Of a DNA stretch of 64,000 bases, positions 8,701 to 17,372 are shown one piece after another; the first letter of the stretch is position 1, and each line of letters begins with the position of its first letter. The notes beneath the pieces are model-generated. The model worked only from the letters and a program-made list of their open reading frames with translations, was not told where the DNA came from and searched no databases. The stretch comes from Vibrio albus. Lineage in GTDB: Bacteria > Pseudomonadota > Gammaproteobacteria > Enterobacterales > Vibrionaceae. Location of the stretch: assembly GCF_003144035.1 (NCBI RefSeq), contig NZ_QFWT01000004.1:124001-188000 (forward strand), given 5' to 3'. The position numbers were made by a program, and so were the translations under genes.

Positions 8701-8809
8701 GATACACCCAACCTTCTGTTTATACCCTATGTTTATCTGATCCCGAATAATGACGGAAGCCCCTGGCGGGAGTAGAATTTAAACTCTTTCCTTATCAGCG
8801 GAGCGTCAT

Positions 8810-9844
8810 ATGGAATCTGTTCGCCTTACCCAGTACAGCCACGGAGCCGGTTGTGGTTGTAAAATCTCACCTCAGGTACTTGATACCATTTTGCAGACTC
8901 AGTTAACCCCTTTTACCGACCCCAACCTGCTGGTCGGGAATGAAAGTAAAGATGATGCAGCGGTGTACGATCTGGGTAATGGCAGTGCCGTGGTCAGTAC
9001 CACCGACTTCTTTATGCCTATCGTCGATGACCCGTATGACTTTGGCCGTATTGCCGCCACCAATGCCATCAGTGATATCTATGCCATGGGTGGTAAGCCT
9101 ATTATGGCTATCGCGATTCTTGGCTGGCCAATCAATATATTATCACCAGAAATTGCCCAGCAGGTGATTGAGGGTGGCCGCGCGGTATGCCGTGAAGCAG
9201 GCATTTCTCTGGCGGGAGGACATTCGATTGATGCACCGGAACCGATCTTTGGACTGGCGGTAACCGGCATAGTCGATACCGATAAAGTGAAACAGAACAA
9301 CCGGGCCGAAAGTGGTTGTCAGCTCTATCTGACTAAACCTCTGGGTATCGGTGTTCTTACCACAGCGGAAAAACAATCCAAACTGGCTGAAGCCCATAAA
9401 GGACTGGCGCGGGACTGGATGTGTAAAATCAACCGGCCGGGCCAAGACTTTGCTGAACTGGAAGGCGTAAAAGCCATGACGGACGTCACCGGGTTTGGCC
9501 TGTTGGGGCATCTGTCGGAAATCTGCGAAGGTAGTCAGTTAAAGGCCAAAGTGTGGTTTGACAACATACCTACCCTGCCGGGAGTAACCAATTATATTGA
9601 AATGGGCTGTGTGCCGGGTGGTACCGGACGAAACTTTATGAGTTATGGTGAAAAAATTGGGCCAATGACAGACATGCAAAAATCCATTTTGTGTGATCCA
9701 CAAACCTCAGGTGGGCTGCTGCTGGCTATCACGCCAGAATCGGCGGAAGAGGTTAAAGCCGTGGCCCGTCAGCATGATATCGAGCTGGAAGCCATTGGTG
9801 AACTGATGCCGATGGATGGCAAAACGCTGATCGAGGTCTGCTGA
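8810..9844 (+). CDS. selD: Selenide, water dikinase (selenophosphate synthetase)
   Basis: Makes monoselenophosphate from selenide and ATP. The protein has 344 residues, aligns through its whole length with E. coli SelD, and carries the N-terminal catalytic segment [11 protein letters not shown]. Cys15 and Lys18 correspond to E. coli Cys17 and Lys20; it is a cysteine form, not a selenocysteine form. Other motifs: [53 protein letters not shown]. The start is ATG at 8810 with GCGGAGCG just upstream. The stop and the selU start overlap by one base (TGATG). With selU alone nearby and no selA/selB in the window, its visible purpose is tRNA selenouridine formation. Confidence 0.97.
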   Translation: MESVRLTQYSHGAGCGCKISPQVLDTILQTQLTPFTDPNLLVGNESKDDAAVYDLGNGSAVVSTTDFFMPIVDDPYDFGRIAATNAISDIYAMGGKPIMAIAILGWPINILSPEIAQQVIEGGRAVCREAGISLAGGHSIDAPEPIFGLAVTGIVDTDKVKQNNRAESGCQLYLTKPLGIGVLTTAEKQSKLAEAHKGLARDWMCKINRPGQDFAELEGVKAMTDVTGFGLLGHLSEICEGSQLKAKVWFDNIPTLPGVTNYIEMGCVPGGTGRNFMSYGEKIGPMTDMQKSILCDPQTSGGLLLAITPESAEEVKAVARQHDIELEAIGELMPMDGKTLIEVC

Positions 9845-10932
9845 TGCTACGCGCCAATAGTAATGATTATCGCCACCTGTTCGCGAATGATGTCCCCATG
9901 ATCGACACAAGGGCTCCAATCGAATTTACTCAGGGTGCCTTTCCGAATTCGGTCAATCTGCCACTGATGACGGATGATGAACGCGCTGCCGTAGGGACCT
10001 GCTATAAACAGCAGGGTCCGGAAGCCGCCGTGAAACTCGGTCATAAACTGGTGAATGGCAATATAAAAGCAGAACGTGTCGCTCTCTGGAAGACTTTTTG
10101 TGAAGCGAACCCGGAAGGGTATCTGTATTGCTTTCGGGGCGGTATGCGTTCGCAGATCACTCAGCAATGGCTGAAAGAAGCCGGAATCGATTACCCCTTC
10201 GTTATTGGTGGATACAAAGCCCTGCGCCGGTTTCTGATTGATACTATTGATGATGTCGCCACTCAGCCAATGACCATCGTAGGTGGTAACACCGGCAGTG
10301 GTAAAACCATCTTGATCAATGAATTAAAAAATGGCATCGACCTGGAAGGTGCCGCTCATCACCGGGGATCCTCCTTCGGCCGGTTTGTCACTCAGCAGCG
10401 TACCCAGATCAACTTCGAAAACGAACTGGCGATCCAGATGGTCAAAAAACAGGATCAAAACATTCGCCATTTTGTCTATGAAGATGAAAGCAACCATATC
10501 GGCTCCGCCAAACTGCCGCTTTCACTGAGTCGTACCATGCCGGGCGCAGATATTGCCGTCATCGACGATCCGTTTGAGATCCGGCTGGCCCGGCTCATTG
10601 ATGAATATGTCGTAAATATGCAGCGTGATTTTGTCGCTCACTACGGAGAAGAACTGGGCTGGATAAACTTTGCTGAGTACCTGAAAAAAGGCATGTTCAA
10701 TATCCGTAAACGACTGGGCATGCAACGGTATCAGTCTCTGGCTGATGCCCAGCAATACGCTGTGAAAGTGATGCAGGATTCCGGTTCACTGGATCATCAC
10801 CGGGACTGGCTGGTACCGCTTTTAGAGCAATATTACGACCCGATGTACACCTATCAGCTCAGTAAGAAAGCTGAGCGAATCATTTTCCGGGGCAACTACC
10901 AGCAAGTAAAAGAGTGGCTGGAAAGCCGGTAA
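9844..10932 (+). CDS. selU: tRNA 2-selenouridine synthase
   Basis: Replaces sulfur by selenium at the 2-thiouridine wobble base of tRNAs for Lys, Glu and Gln, using selenophosphate from SelD; also named MnmH/YbbB. The 362-residue protein has an N-terminal rhodanese domain (1-125) with catalytic Cys96 in YCFRGGMRSQ, then a P-loop domain (GGNTGSGKT near 145-153) involved in the geranylation and selenation reactions. It is translationally coupled to selD. It converges with mak with only 3 bases between the stops and no visible terminator, so transcripts probably overlap at their ends. Confidence 0.95.
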   Translation: MLRANSNDYRHLFANDVPMIDTRAPIEFTQGAFPNSVNLPLMTDDERAAVGTCYKQQGPEAAVKLGHKLVNGNIKAERVALWKTFCEANPEGYLYCFRGGMRSQITQQWLKEAGIDYPFVIGGYKALRRFLIDTIDDVATQPMTIVGGNTGSGKTILINELKNGIDLEGAAHHRGSSFGRFVTQQRTQINFENELAIQMVKKQDQNIRHFVYEDESNHIGSAKLPLSLSRTMPGADIAVIDDPFEIRLARLIDEYVVNMQRDFVAHYGEELGWINFAEYLKKGMFNIRKRLGMQRYQSLADAQQYAVKVMQDSGSLDHHRDWLVPLLEQYYDPMYTYQLSKKAERIIFRGNYQQVKEWLESR

Positions 10933-10935
10933 AAG

Positions 10936-11844
10936 TTACACTTTTGGCCACAGCCAGGCGGCACCGCGGACACCACTGGAATCACCATGCAGTGCCGGCA
11001 CTACCGGAGTAAAGCACTCTTCCCCAAACACATATTCCACCAGCAACTTAGGCACATTGTCATACAGACGCTGGATATTACACACGCCTCCGGCAAACAC
11101 GACCACATCCGGATCCAGCACGTTAATATATCCGGCCAATGCTTTTGCCAGCCTTCTTTCATAGGCTTCCAGTGACTGGTTCGCCGTTTCATCCCCCGCC
11201 TCGGCCAGCTCTGTGATCTCTTTGCCCGTCAGTGTCTGTCCGCTTCGGCGCTCATAATCAGCACACAATCCGGTACCGGAAACAAACTGCTCGATACAGC
11301 CATGTTTTCCACAGTAACAAGGCGTGGCATCAGCAAAGGCCCGCTCTTCCTTGTCCATCCAGGGCAGTGCATTATGTCCCCACTCTCCGCCGATACCGTT
11401 TCCGCCAATGTGCGGTTTACCATCAATGACAATACCGGAACCACACCCCGTGCCAAGGATCAGTGCCACCACAACCTTTTTCCCGGCACCGGCACCATCA
11501 GTCGCTTCTGACACAGCCATACAGTTCGCATCATTCGCAATTCTGACTTCCCGCGCCAACAACTCAGCCAAATCTTTATCCAGTGGCTGACCGTTCAGCC
11601 AGACAGAGTTGGCATTTTTCACGACCTTCGTATACGGAGAAATCGTACCCGGAATACCAATACCGACTGTCCCGCTCAGCCCCGTCGCCTGTTCAGCATC
11701 GTCCACCAGACCTTTAATTGCCGCTAACGTCTGCTCATATGAGCCTCTGGGTGTCGATACCCGTTTTCTAAACAGCTCATTTCCGTCATCGGATAATGCA
11801 ATGACTTCAATTTTGGTCCCACCCAGATCAATTCCTATACGCAT
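10936..11844 (-). CDS. mak: Manno(fructo)kinase, ROK family
   Basis: Cytoplasmic sugar kinase that phosphorylates fructose or mannose at C6. The 302 residues match the length of E. coli Mak. Seen: ATP-binding [20 protein letters not shown] signatures [20 protein letters not shown] and GEWGHN, zinc-binding [10 protein letters not shown], and C-terminal [15 protein letters not shown] set the start at 11844 because AAAGGCGGAAAA precedes this ATG and it begins the conserved domain; the open frame runs on to 11967 without family similarity. The substrate could also be N-acetylglucosamine, but the sequence is closest to Mak. Confidence 0.9.
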   Translation of the reverse strand: MRIGIDLGGTKIEVIALSDDGNELFRKRVSTPRGSYEQTLAAIKGLVDDAEQATGLSGTVGIGIPGTISPYTKVVKNANSVWLNGQPLDKDLAELLAREVRIANDANCMAVSEATDGAGAGKKVVVALILGTGCGSGIVIDGKPHIGGNGIGGEWGHNALPWMDKEERAFADATPCYCGKHGCIEQFVSGTGLCADYERRSGQTLTGKEITELAEAGDETANQSLEAYERRLAKALAGYINVLDPDVVVFAGGVCNIQRLYDNVPKLLVEYVFGEECFTPVVPALHGDSSGVRGAAWLWPKV

Positions 11845-12117
11845 TTTTCCGCCTTTCCATCTAGTTATTTCACCATTTTGAGTAAGATTCGGCAGAAAAA
11901 CTGTGCGATTTATCATAGTGAACAGGTTAAGCAGAAACTTCTTTCTAAAAAGGAGAGAGGCAGACAATCTTTCGTTTATAGCTAAATTAGTGATTATTGA
12001 TTCACATTTTTCTACTCTGCTATTAACTAAAGAGGGAACTTTCGCTAAGCTGACACTGTTCTGTATCTTTTTCAGCTATCTTAGACGGACCCGAAGCAGT
12101 CCCGGAAATATTCTCTG

Positions 12118-14382
12118 TTGAATGACAACTCCAATTACATAATGACTCGTTTTAATCTTGCTGATAAAGCCAGCTTTCTGTTTTCATCTGGCATTCTATT
12201 GGTTGTATTTGTTTGCTTACTGCTGACACGCTATTTCTACATCCAGCAGATAGACACCATAGAACAAACACAGCTTAACGACAGCGCCCGCTTGGCGAAA
12301 ACGGCAATCAGCAGTCTTGCCACCGAGCAGGAAGAATACTCCTATGACTGGGCTCACTGGGATGAAACGTATCTGCTTCTGAAAGAGTCTGACCCCACTT
12401 ATGCAGGCCGAAACCTCGGTTATAACGGCCTGACAACACTGAAATTGTCACTCATGATGTTTGTGAATAAAGACAAAGACATTATTGAGAGCGCATTCAT
12501 TCCGCCAGACTCTGCCGGTGGCGACGCTATCACCGCTGTACCTGATTCATACCTATCGGTGCTGTTCCGTTCTCAAGCCCTGAATCGACTGTTTACTTCC
12601 CCAGCCACTGATACCACCAGTACCTCCGGATTGCTGAATATGGCTGGTACTCCCTGGCTCATCAGTGTCACCAATGTCACAGACAGTCTGGAAGAGCAGG
12701 ATACCAATGGATGGATGATTTGGGGGACGCCTCTTTCCAGTAAATTTCCTTCTAAACTTAAACCACTGCTGTCTGATAAATATGAGATAACCGGGCTGCC
12801 GGAGACAACGCAGGAGACCCAGCCCGTTATTGTCAGAACCCCACATGCCATTACCCGAACTGACTGGCTCACTGGTATTGATGGCAATCCGGTTGCTCAG
12901 ATACACACCACCACAGAAAGGGTACTCTATCAACATGCCAACCATATTATTAATACGATTTCACTGATACTGGGCGTCGCGACTGTCATTACTCTATTTG
13001 TTGTCCTCTATCTGTTCCGGACAAAAATAGGGACCAGTTTCACCCGGCTGGAAGAAGAACACCAAACACAAACCGGCATTATCGACTCGCTCTCCAGCCA
13101 GGATCAGGTATCAGGGCTACACAACCGCCAGTCTGTACTCATGAAGCTACATAAGCTGCTGTCTGAGCCAGATCTGAGTTTTTCTCTGCTGTACATCAGT
13201 GTTGACCGCCTGAAACCATTGTCACAGATTTTTGGCCACCGTACGGTTGAGACTATTATTCGCCATCTCGCTCAGTCTTTTACTCGTTATGCGCCCGGCT
13301 CAGCCATTGTTGGCCGGGTTACTGAAAGTGACTTTGTGATTGCCTGTCCTCATACTCAGTCGGGTCAGGCTCTGATGGCCTGCGCAGAAAATATCGCTAA
13401 CCTGTACCGTCGGCAGACTATTATCGACGATCTGGATATCCAACTGGCGGTGTCGATTGGTTATCTGGAAGACGCTTCTGTACTGAACGGCGCAGAAGAA
13501 ACGTTAACCTGCGGTAAATATACGGCGCAGATATCGGGGGCCCCCCACCAGCATGGCATCACCCGTTTTTCTGATAGCGTCATTCGACAGTTTACTCAAC
13601 ATCAGCAGTTACAGAAAGATCTGGCCTCCGCGATTAAAACCAAAGCCATTGCCCCTTATTACCAGCCTATTGTTGACGCAAAAGGCGGACAAGCCGTCGG
13701 GTTTGAAGCACTTGCCAGGTGGACACATCCAGAGTTAGGTATGATTTCTCCCGGTATCTTCATACCAATGGCGGAAGAACGAAACTTTATTATTACGCTA
13801 GGCGAACAGATACTGGAACAGTCATGCCGGTTTATCTCTCAGCTCAACCGAGAGCGGCAACAACATGGGCTGCCTCCAATGACGATTCATGTAAACCTTT
13901 CCGCCCCGCATCTCCAGCACCACGGGCTGCTGCCCTATATCGACAGTTTATTGAAACGGTTTGATATTGAGCCGCATCTGCTGACACTTGAACTGACCGA
14001 AAGTATTCTGATTGATTCTGTCAGTGACGTAACAGAGCTGCTGACTCAGCTACGTAAAAAACATATTCGCATTGCGATTGATGATTTTGGCACCGGCTTC
14101 TCTTCTCTGAGTACACTGAGTTCGTTTCCTGTTGACGTCATAAAACTGGACCGTAACTTTGTCCTGCAATTAGAGCATAATGAAAAAGGCTATGCACTGG
14201 TCCGAAACATTGTGCAATTAGCCAAAGATATGCAGTTAAACACCGTCATCGAAGGTGTAGAAACCGAGCGACAAAGAAAAACATTTACCCAATTAAATGT
14301 CGACACCATTCAGGGATTTTATTTTTATAAGCCTATGCCGGCAGAATCGGCTCTGTACCAGTTTTCTGAACCGGAATATTGA
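12118..14382 (+). CDS. CHASE4-GGDEF-EAL membrane protein, probable c-di-GMP phosphodiesterase
   Basis: 754 residues. TM1 (about 20-40), an extracytoplasmic CHASE4-type sensor (about 60-270, with the YSYDWAHWDE signature), TM2 (about 275-300), a GGDEF domain (about 325-480) and an EAL domain (about 500-750). The cyclase signature is lost: the site reads VTESDF around 401-406 instead of GGDEF. The EAL site is intact (FEALARW with Glu530, ELTESI, DDFGTGFSSL, VIEGVE). It should therefore hydrolyse c-di-GMP, the GGDEF part being regulatory. The start is uncertain: TTG at 12118 has GGAA upstream, while the ATG at 12142 has no clear ribosome site. Two PilZ genes follow on the same strand. Confidence 0.88.
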   Translation: MNDNSNYIMTRFNLADKASFLFSSGILLVVFVCLLLTRYFYIQQIDTIEQTQLNDSARLAKTAISSLATEQEEYSYDWAHWDETYLLLKESDPTYAGRNLGYNGLTTLKLSLMMFVNKDKDIIESAFIPPDSAGGDAITAVPDSYLSVLFRSQALNRLFTSPATDTTSTSGLLNMAGTPWLISVTNVTDSLEEQDTNGWMIWGTPLSSKFPSKLKPLLSDKYEITGLPETTQETQPVIVRTPHAITRTDWLTGIDGNPVAQIHTTTERVLYQHANHIINTISLILGVATVITLFVVLYLFRTKIGTSFTRLEEEHQTQTGIIDSLSSQDQVSGLHNRQSVLMKLHKLLSEPDLSFSLLYISVDRLKPLSQIFGHRTVETIIRHLAQSFTRYAPGSAIVGRVTESDFVIACPHTQSGQALMACAENIANLYRRQTIIDDLDIQLAVSIGYLEDASVLNGAEETLTCGKYTAQISGAPHQHGITRFSDSVIRQFTQHQQLQKDLASAIKTKAIAPYYQPIVDAKGGQAVGFEALARWTHPELGMISPGIFIPMAEERNFIITLGEQILEQSCRFISQLNRERQQHGLPPMTIHVNLSAPHLQHHGLLPYIDSLLKRFDIEPHLLTLELTESILIDSVSDVTELLTQLRKKHIRIAIDDFGTGFSSLSTLSSFPVDVIKLDRNFVLQLEHNEKGYALVRNIVQLAKDMQLNTVIEGVETERQRKTFTQLNVDTIQGFYFYKPMPAESALYQFSEPEY

Positions 14383-14464
14383 TACAGCGAATCGATTTTT
14401 CGTTGACTATACTTGTATAAATAACATTCATAACAATTATCAATAAGTGTGTTGAGGGGCCTCC

Positions 14465-14788
14465 ATGACACAACAACATTTTCATGAAAGACGGCAATTT
14501 TTCCGGCTGCGTTATCCTCACACTGAACGCCCGACGGTTGAGTTAGACGGGCAAGAATATCCGGTATGTGAAATATCAGAACAGGGGATGCGCCTGTTAT
14601 TCAGAAGCACTGACCGCTTTTCTCTTGGCGTTCCTTTTTCCGGTACCGTGCACTTTAGTGACAAAGAGGATGTGCCTATCGAAGGTATCGCTTTGCGCCA
14701 GCATGCAAACGAAGTCGCGGTAAAACTGACCAAAGGCATTTCATCCGAACGCATAGATGAAGAACAGCAGCACCTGAAGCATCATTAG
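14465..14788 (+). CDS. PilZ domain protein (first of a tandem pair)
   Basis: Small cytoplasmic protein of 107 residues made almost wholly of a PilZ c-di-GMP-binding domain. Seen: the N-terminal Arg motif ERRQFFR (RxxxR, Arg10/Arg14) and CEISEQG at 35-41, where the usual (D/N)xSxxG has Glu in first position. It is clearly related to the next gene over its whole length (shared RRQF.RLRYP, YP.CEISE.G, LRQ..NE..VKL.KG), so the two arose by tandem duplication. A GAGGGGCCTCC stretch precedes the ATG. It lies directly downstream of the phosphodiesterase, which suggests a local c-di-GMP circuit. The output is unknown. Confidence 0.82.
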   Translation: MTQQHFHERRQFFRLRYPHTERPTVELDGQEYPVCEISEQGMRLLFRSTDRFSLGVPFSGTVHFSDKEDVPIEGIALRQHANEVAVKLTKGISSERIDEEQQHLKHH

Positions 14789-14850
14789 ATTCCAGAGGCG
14801 TGTTTAAAAACGGCTGGTCTCAAAAATGAGTTAACCGCACAAGGTACGGG

Positions 14851-15279
14851 ATGATACTCTTTCAGCTAATCCAGAAAGTGAGCAAACAGCGTAAGAGTAT
14901 GTCCGATATAGCCAGCCCAGAGCAGCAAAGACGTCAGTTTTACCGATTACGGTATCCCCGAAAAGAAGACCGGCCCAGAGCCGCTTTGCACAACCATGCC
15001 TATCCAATCTGTGAGATATCAGAAGGTGGCGCACGTCTGCTGTTTTTGCAAAAACAGACCGTGGTGAAAGGAATGATACTCTCCGGCTCCTGCCGTTTTG
15101 CCGATGGCGAAGAAATTATTCTGGAAGGCACAACCCTGCGTCAGGATGGCAATGAACTGGTGGTTAAGCTCTCAAAAGGCCCGAGCCTGAAACGCATGAC
15201 GATGGAACAGCGTCATCTGCGCAGAAAGTATCCCGGCATCTTTTCGAACAGAAAATTCAGCACTTACGCGGGTTCCTGA
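14851..15279 (+). CDS. PilZ domain protein (second of a tandem pair)
   Basis: 142 residues if started at the ATG at 14851, which has AAGG six bases upstream. The ATG at 14899 (MSDIASPEQQRRQF, 126 residues) lines up better with the paralogue but has a poor ribosome site. PilZ motifs: QRRQFYRLRYP and CEISEGG, again with Glu for Asp/Asn. The C-terminal tail is basic (LRRKYPGIFSNRKF). A weak hairpin, CTGACGC/GCGTCAG at 15296-15317, follows but has no T run. Confidence 0.8.
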   Translation: MILFQLIQKVSKQRKSMSDIASPEQQRRQFYRLRYPRKEDRPRAALHNHAYPICEISEGGARLLFLQKQTVVKGMILSGSCRFADGEEIILEGTTLRQDGNELVVKLSKGPSLKRMTMEQRHLRRKYPGIFSNRKFSTYAGS

Positions 15280-15492
15280 TCAGCATTAATATGACCTGAC
15301 GCCCCCTACCGCGTCAGCCTGTTAATCTCCCTATTGCAATCCCATTCTATCCCATTTATATTAACACTTTCTAATAAACCATTTTCTAAACAAAAAGAGT
15401 TCTGACATTAAGACGTATACATTCCTTTTATTTCTACACTTTACCTATTCGTTCTTATTCAGTTACAAAACTCTAGTTATAAGGTCTAAGCC

Positions 15493-17193
15493 ATGAGTAA
15501 AAAAATCTTAGTCGTTGGTGGCGTTGCTGGTGGTGCTTCTGCTGCTGCCCGTCTGCGCCGACACAGTGAAGATGATCAGATCATCATGTTCGAAAAAGGG
15601 CCACACGTCTCTTTTTCTAACTGCTGTCTGCCCTATCACCTGAGCGGCACCATTCCTAATGCGGAAGATCTGGTTCTGATGAGCCCGGAAAAATTCGCCA
15701 ATATGTACGCCATTGACGCACGTACCAGCAGTGAAGTGGTCTCCATTGACCGCGCAGAGAAAACGGTTGAAGTGAAAAACCATGAAACCGGAGAGACCTA
15801 TACAGAAAGCTATGACAAACTGATCCTCTCTCCGGGCGCGAAACCGATTGTTCCGCCGATTCCGGGTCTGGATAAAATCCCGAACTTCTCTATCCGTAAC
15901 GTTGTTGATATCGACCGTCTGAACCAGCACCTGAAAGGGACCAAGCCGAACAACGTCACTGTTGTTGGCGGTGGCTTTATCGGTGTCGAAGCGGCAGAAA
16001 ACCTGATCGAAGCGGGCTATAACGTAACCCTTATCGAGGCGATGCCTCAGATCATGAAGCCGTTTGATTACAGTATGGTGCAGATCCTGCACAAAGAAAT
16101 GCACGATCACGGCATCAATCTGATGGTCAACAGCCGTGTCAGTGCGTTTGAAGAAGGGAAAATTCAGCTGGAAGATGGCCGCTCGGTTGACTCCGACGTG
16201 GTGGTCTTTGCGATTGGCGTGAAACCGGAAACGGATCTGGCCATCAAAGCCGGTCTGGAACTGGGTAAAACCGGCGCGATGAAAGTTAACCAGAACTACA
16301 TGACCAATGATCCGGATATCTACGCGGTCGGTGATGTGATTGAAGTCTACAGCTACCTGTACAACGACTACTACCAGCTGCCGCTGGCAGGACCGGCTCA
16401 GAAACAGGCTCGCAGCGTGGCTGACCACATTAACGGCATGACCATTGATAACCGTGGCTATATCGGCTCTTCAGTGGTGAAAGTCTTTGACTATAACGCG
16501 GCCTCTACCGGCCTGAATGAAGGCATGATCAAAGCACTGGGTCTGAATATCTCTTATGACACGGTGAAGATTATCCCGAACGATAAAGTCGGACTGATGC
16601 CTTCCGGTGGTCTGGTGCACTTTAAACTACTGTTTGAAGTGCCGACCGGTCGCATTCTGGGCGCACAAGCCATTGGTAAGGGCAACATTGATAAGCGTGT
16701 CGACGTTATTGCTACCGTGATCAAGTTCGGCGGAACCATCTATGATCTGAAAGATCTGGAACTGTGCTACGCGCCGCCATTTGGTACGGCGAAGGACGTC
16801 GTGAACTATGCCGGCTATGTGGCAACCAACCTGATGAACGGTGACTTTAAACAGGTTCACGCTTCAGATATCCGCCCGCTGGCAGAAAAAGACGCCTGCA
16901 TTGTGGATGTCCGTGAAGTGCATGAATATGAACGAAGCCATATCAAAGGCGCTGTGAATATTCCTCTGAGCCAGATACGCCAGCGTACTGACGAGCTGCC
17001 AAAAGACAAGCCGGTTTATCTGCACTGCCGCAGTGGTCAGCGCAGCTACAATGCCGCATTGGTTCTGAGCAACCTTGGTTTCAGAGATGTCTATAATGTC
17101 TCTGGCGGTTACATGGGACTGAGCTTCTATGAATACTTCAATGACCAGACAACCGGACGTGAGTCTATCCTGACGGATTACAATTTCGACTAA
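15493..17193 (+). CDS. CoA-disulfide/persulfide reductase with C-terminal rhodanese (Npsr/CoADR-RHD type)
   Basis: FAD-dependent pyridine-nucleotide disulfide oxidoreductase of 566 residues. N-terminal dinucleotide fold VVGGVAGGASAAARLRR; single-Cys active site SFSNCCLPYH (Cys44, with an extra Cys45); NAD(P)H fold VTVVGGGFIGVEAAENL; FAD motif YAVGDVIEV; dimerisation domain; then a rhodanese domain (about 455-555) with catalytic Cys512 in LHCRSGQRS. This architecture is that of the NADH-dependent persulfide reductase of Shewanella and of CoADR-RHD enzymes, which reduce CoA-persulfide or polysulfide in the cytoplasm. It is a single-gene unit: 213 bases of AT-rich upstream DNA and its own strong terminator. 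Confidence 0.92.
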   Translation: MSKKILVVGGVAGGASAAARLRRHSEDDQIIMFEKGPHVSFSNCCLPYHLSGTIPNAEDLVLMSPEKFANMYAIDARTSSEVVSIDRAEKTVEVKNHETGETYTESYDKLILSPGAKPIVPPIPGLDKIPNFSIRNVVDIDRLNQHLKGTKPNNVTVVGGGFIGVEAAENLIEAGYNVTLIEAMPQIMKPFDYSMVQILHKEMHDHGINLMVNSRVSAFEEGKIQLEDGRSVDSDVVVFAIGVKPETDLAIKAGLELGKTGAMKVNQNYMTNDPDIYAVGDVIEVYSYLYNDYYQLPLAGPAQKQARSVADHINGMTIDNRGYIGSSVVKVFDYNAASTGLNEGMIKALGLNISYDTVKIIPNDKVGLMPSGGLVHFKLLFEVPTGRILGAQAIGKGNIDKRVDVIATVIKFGGTIYDLKDLELCYAPPFGTAKDVVNYAGYVATNLMNGDFKQVHASDIRPLAEKDACIVDVREVHEYERSHIKGAVNIPLSQIRQRTDELPKDKPVYLHCRSGQRSYNAALVLSNLGFRDVYNVSGGYMGLSFYEYFNDQTTGRESILTDYNFD

Positions 17194-17225
17194 TCCGTAA
17201 TGCGACAAGCGAAGTCGTCATTCCA

Positions 17226-17255
17226 TGGCCTGAAGCATCACTTCAGGCCATTTTT
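17226..17255 (+). terminator. Terminator of the persulfide reductase gene
   Basis: Perfect 10-bp stem TGGCCTGAAG/CTTCAGGCCA with loop CATCA and five T (17226-17255). Confidence 0.92.
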
Positions 17256-17272
17256 CATTTCCAGACATTAAA

Positions 17273-17290
17273 CCGTCACACACTTGTCAC
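17273..17290 (+). promoter_or_regulatory. Pho-box-like site in front of olsF
   Basis: CCGTCACACACTTGTCAC contains two direct half sites, CGTCA and TGTCA, 11 bp apart, the spacing of the PhoB box (consensus CTGTCAT plus 4 AT-rich bases, repeated). It lies 82 bases before the olsF ATG, just beyond the previous terminator. The spacer is less AT-rich than the consensus. OlsF-type ornithine-lipid synthases are known to be induced by phosphate limitation in Vibrio cholerae, which fits. Confidence 0.55.
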
Positions 17291-17372
17291 TTCTTCCTCA
17301 TCTTTCTGACGCCAATTTGCAATGTTAGCTTCATAGGATCGACTCAGTTAAATATGAAACACTGAGGTTACT

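Noticed and set aside
15508-16428. Minus-strand open frame of 306 codons inside the persulfide reductase gene
   Set aside because: It is the reverse of a well-conserved flavoprotein and has no recognisable motifs. Similar long antisense frames at 5973-6689, 17685-18470 and 24999-25820 were rejected for the same reason.
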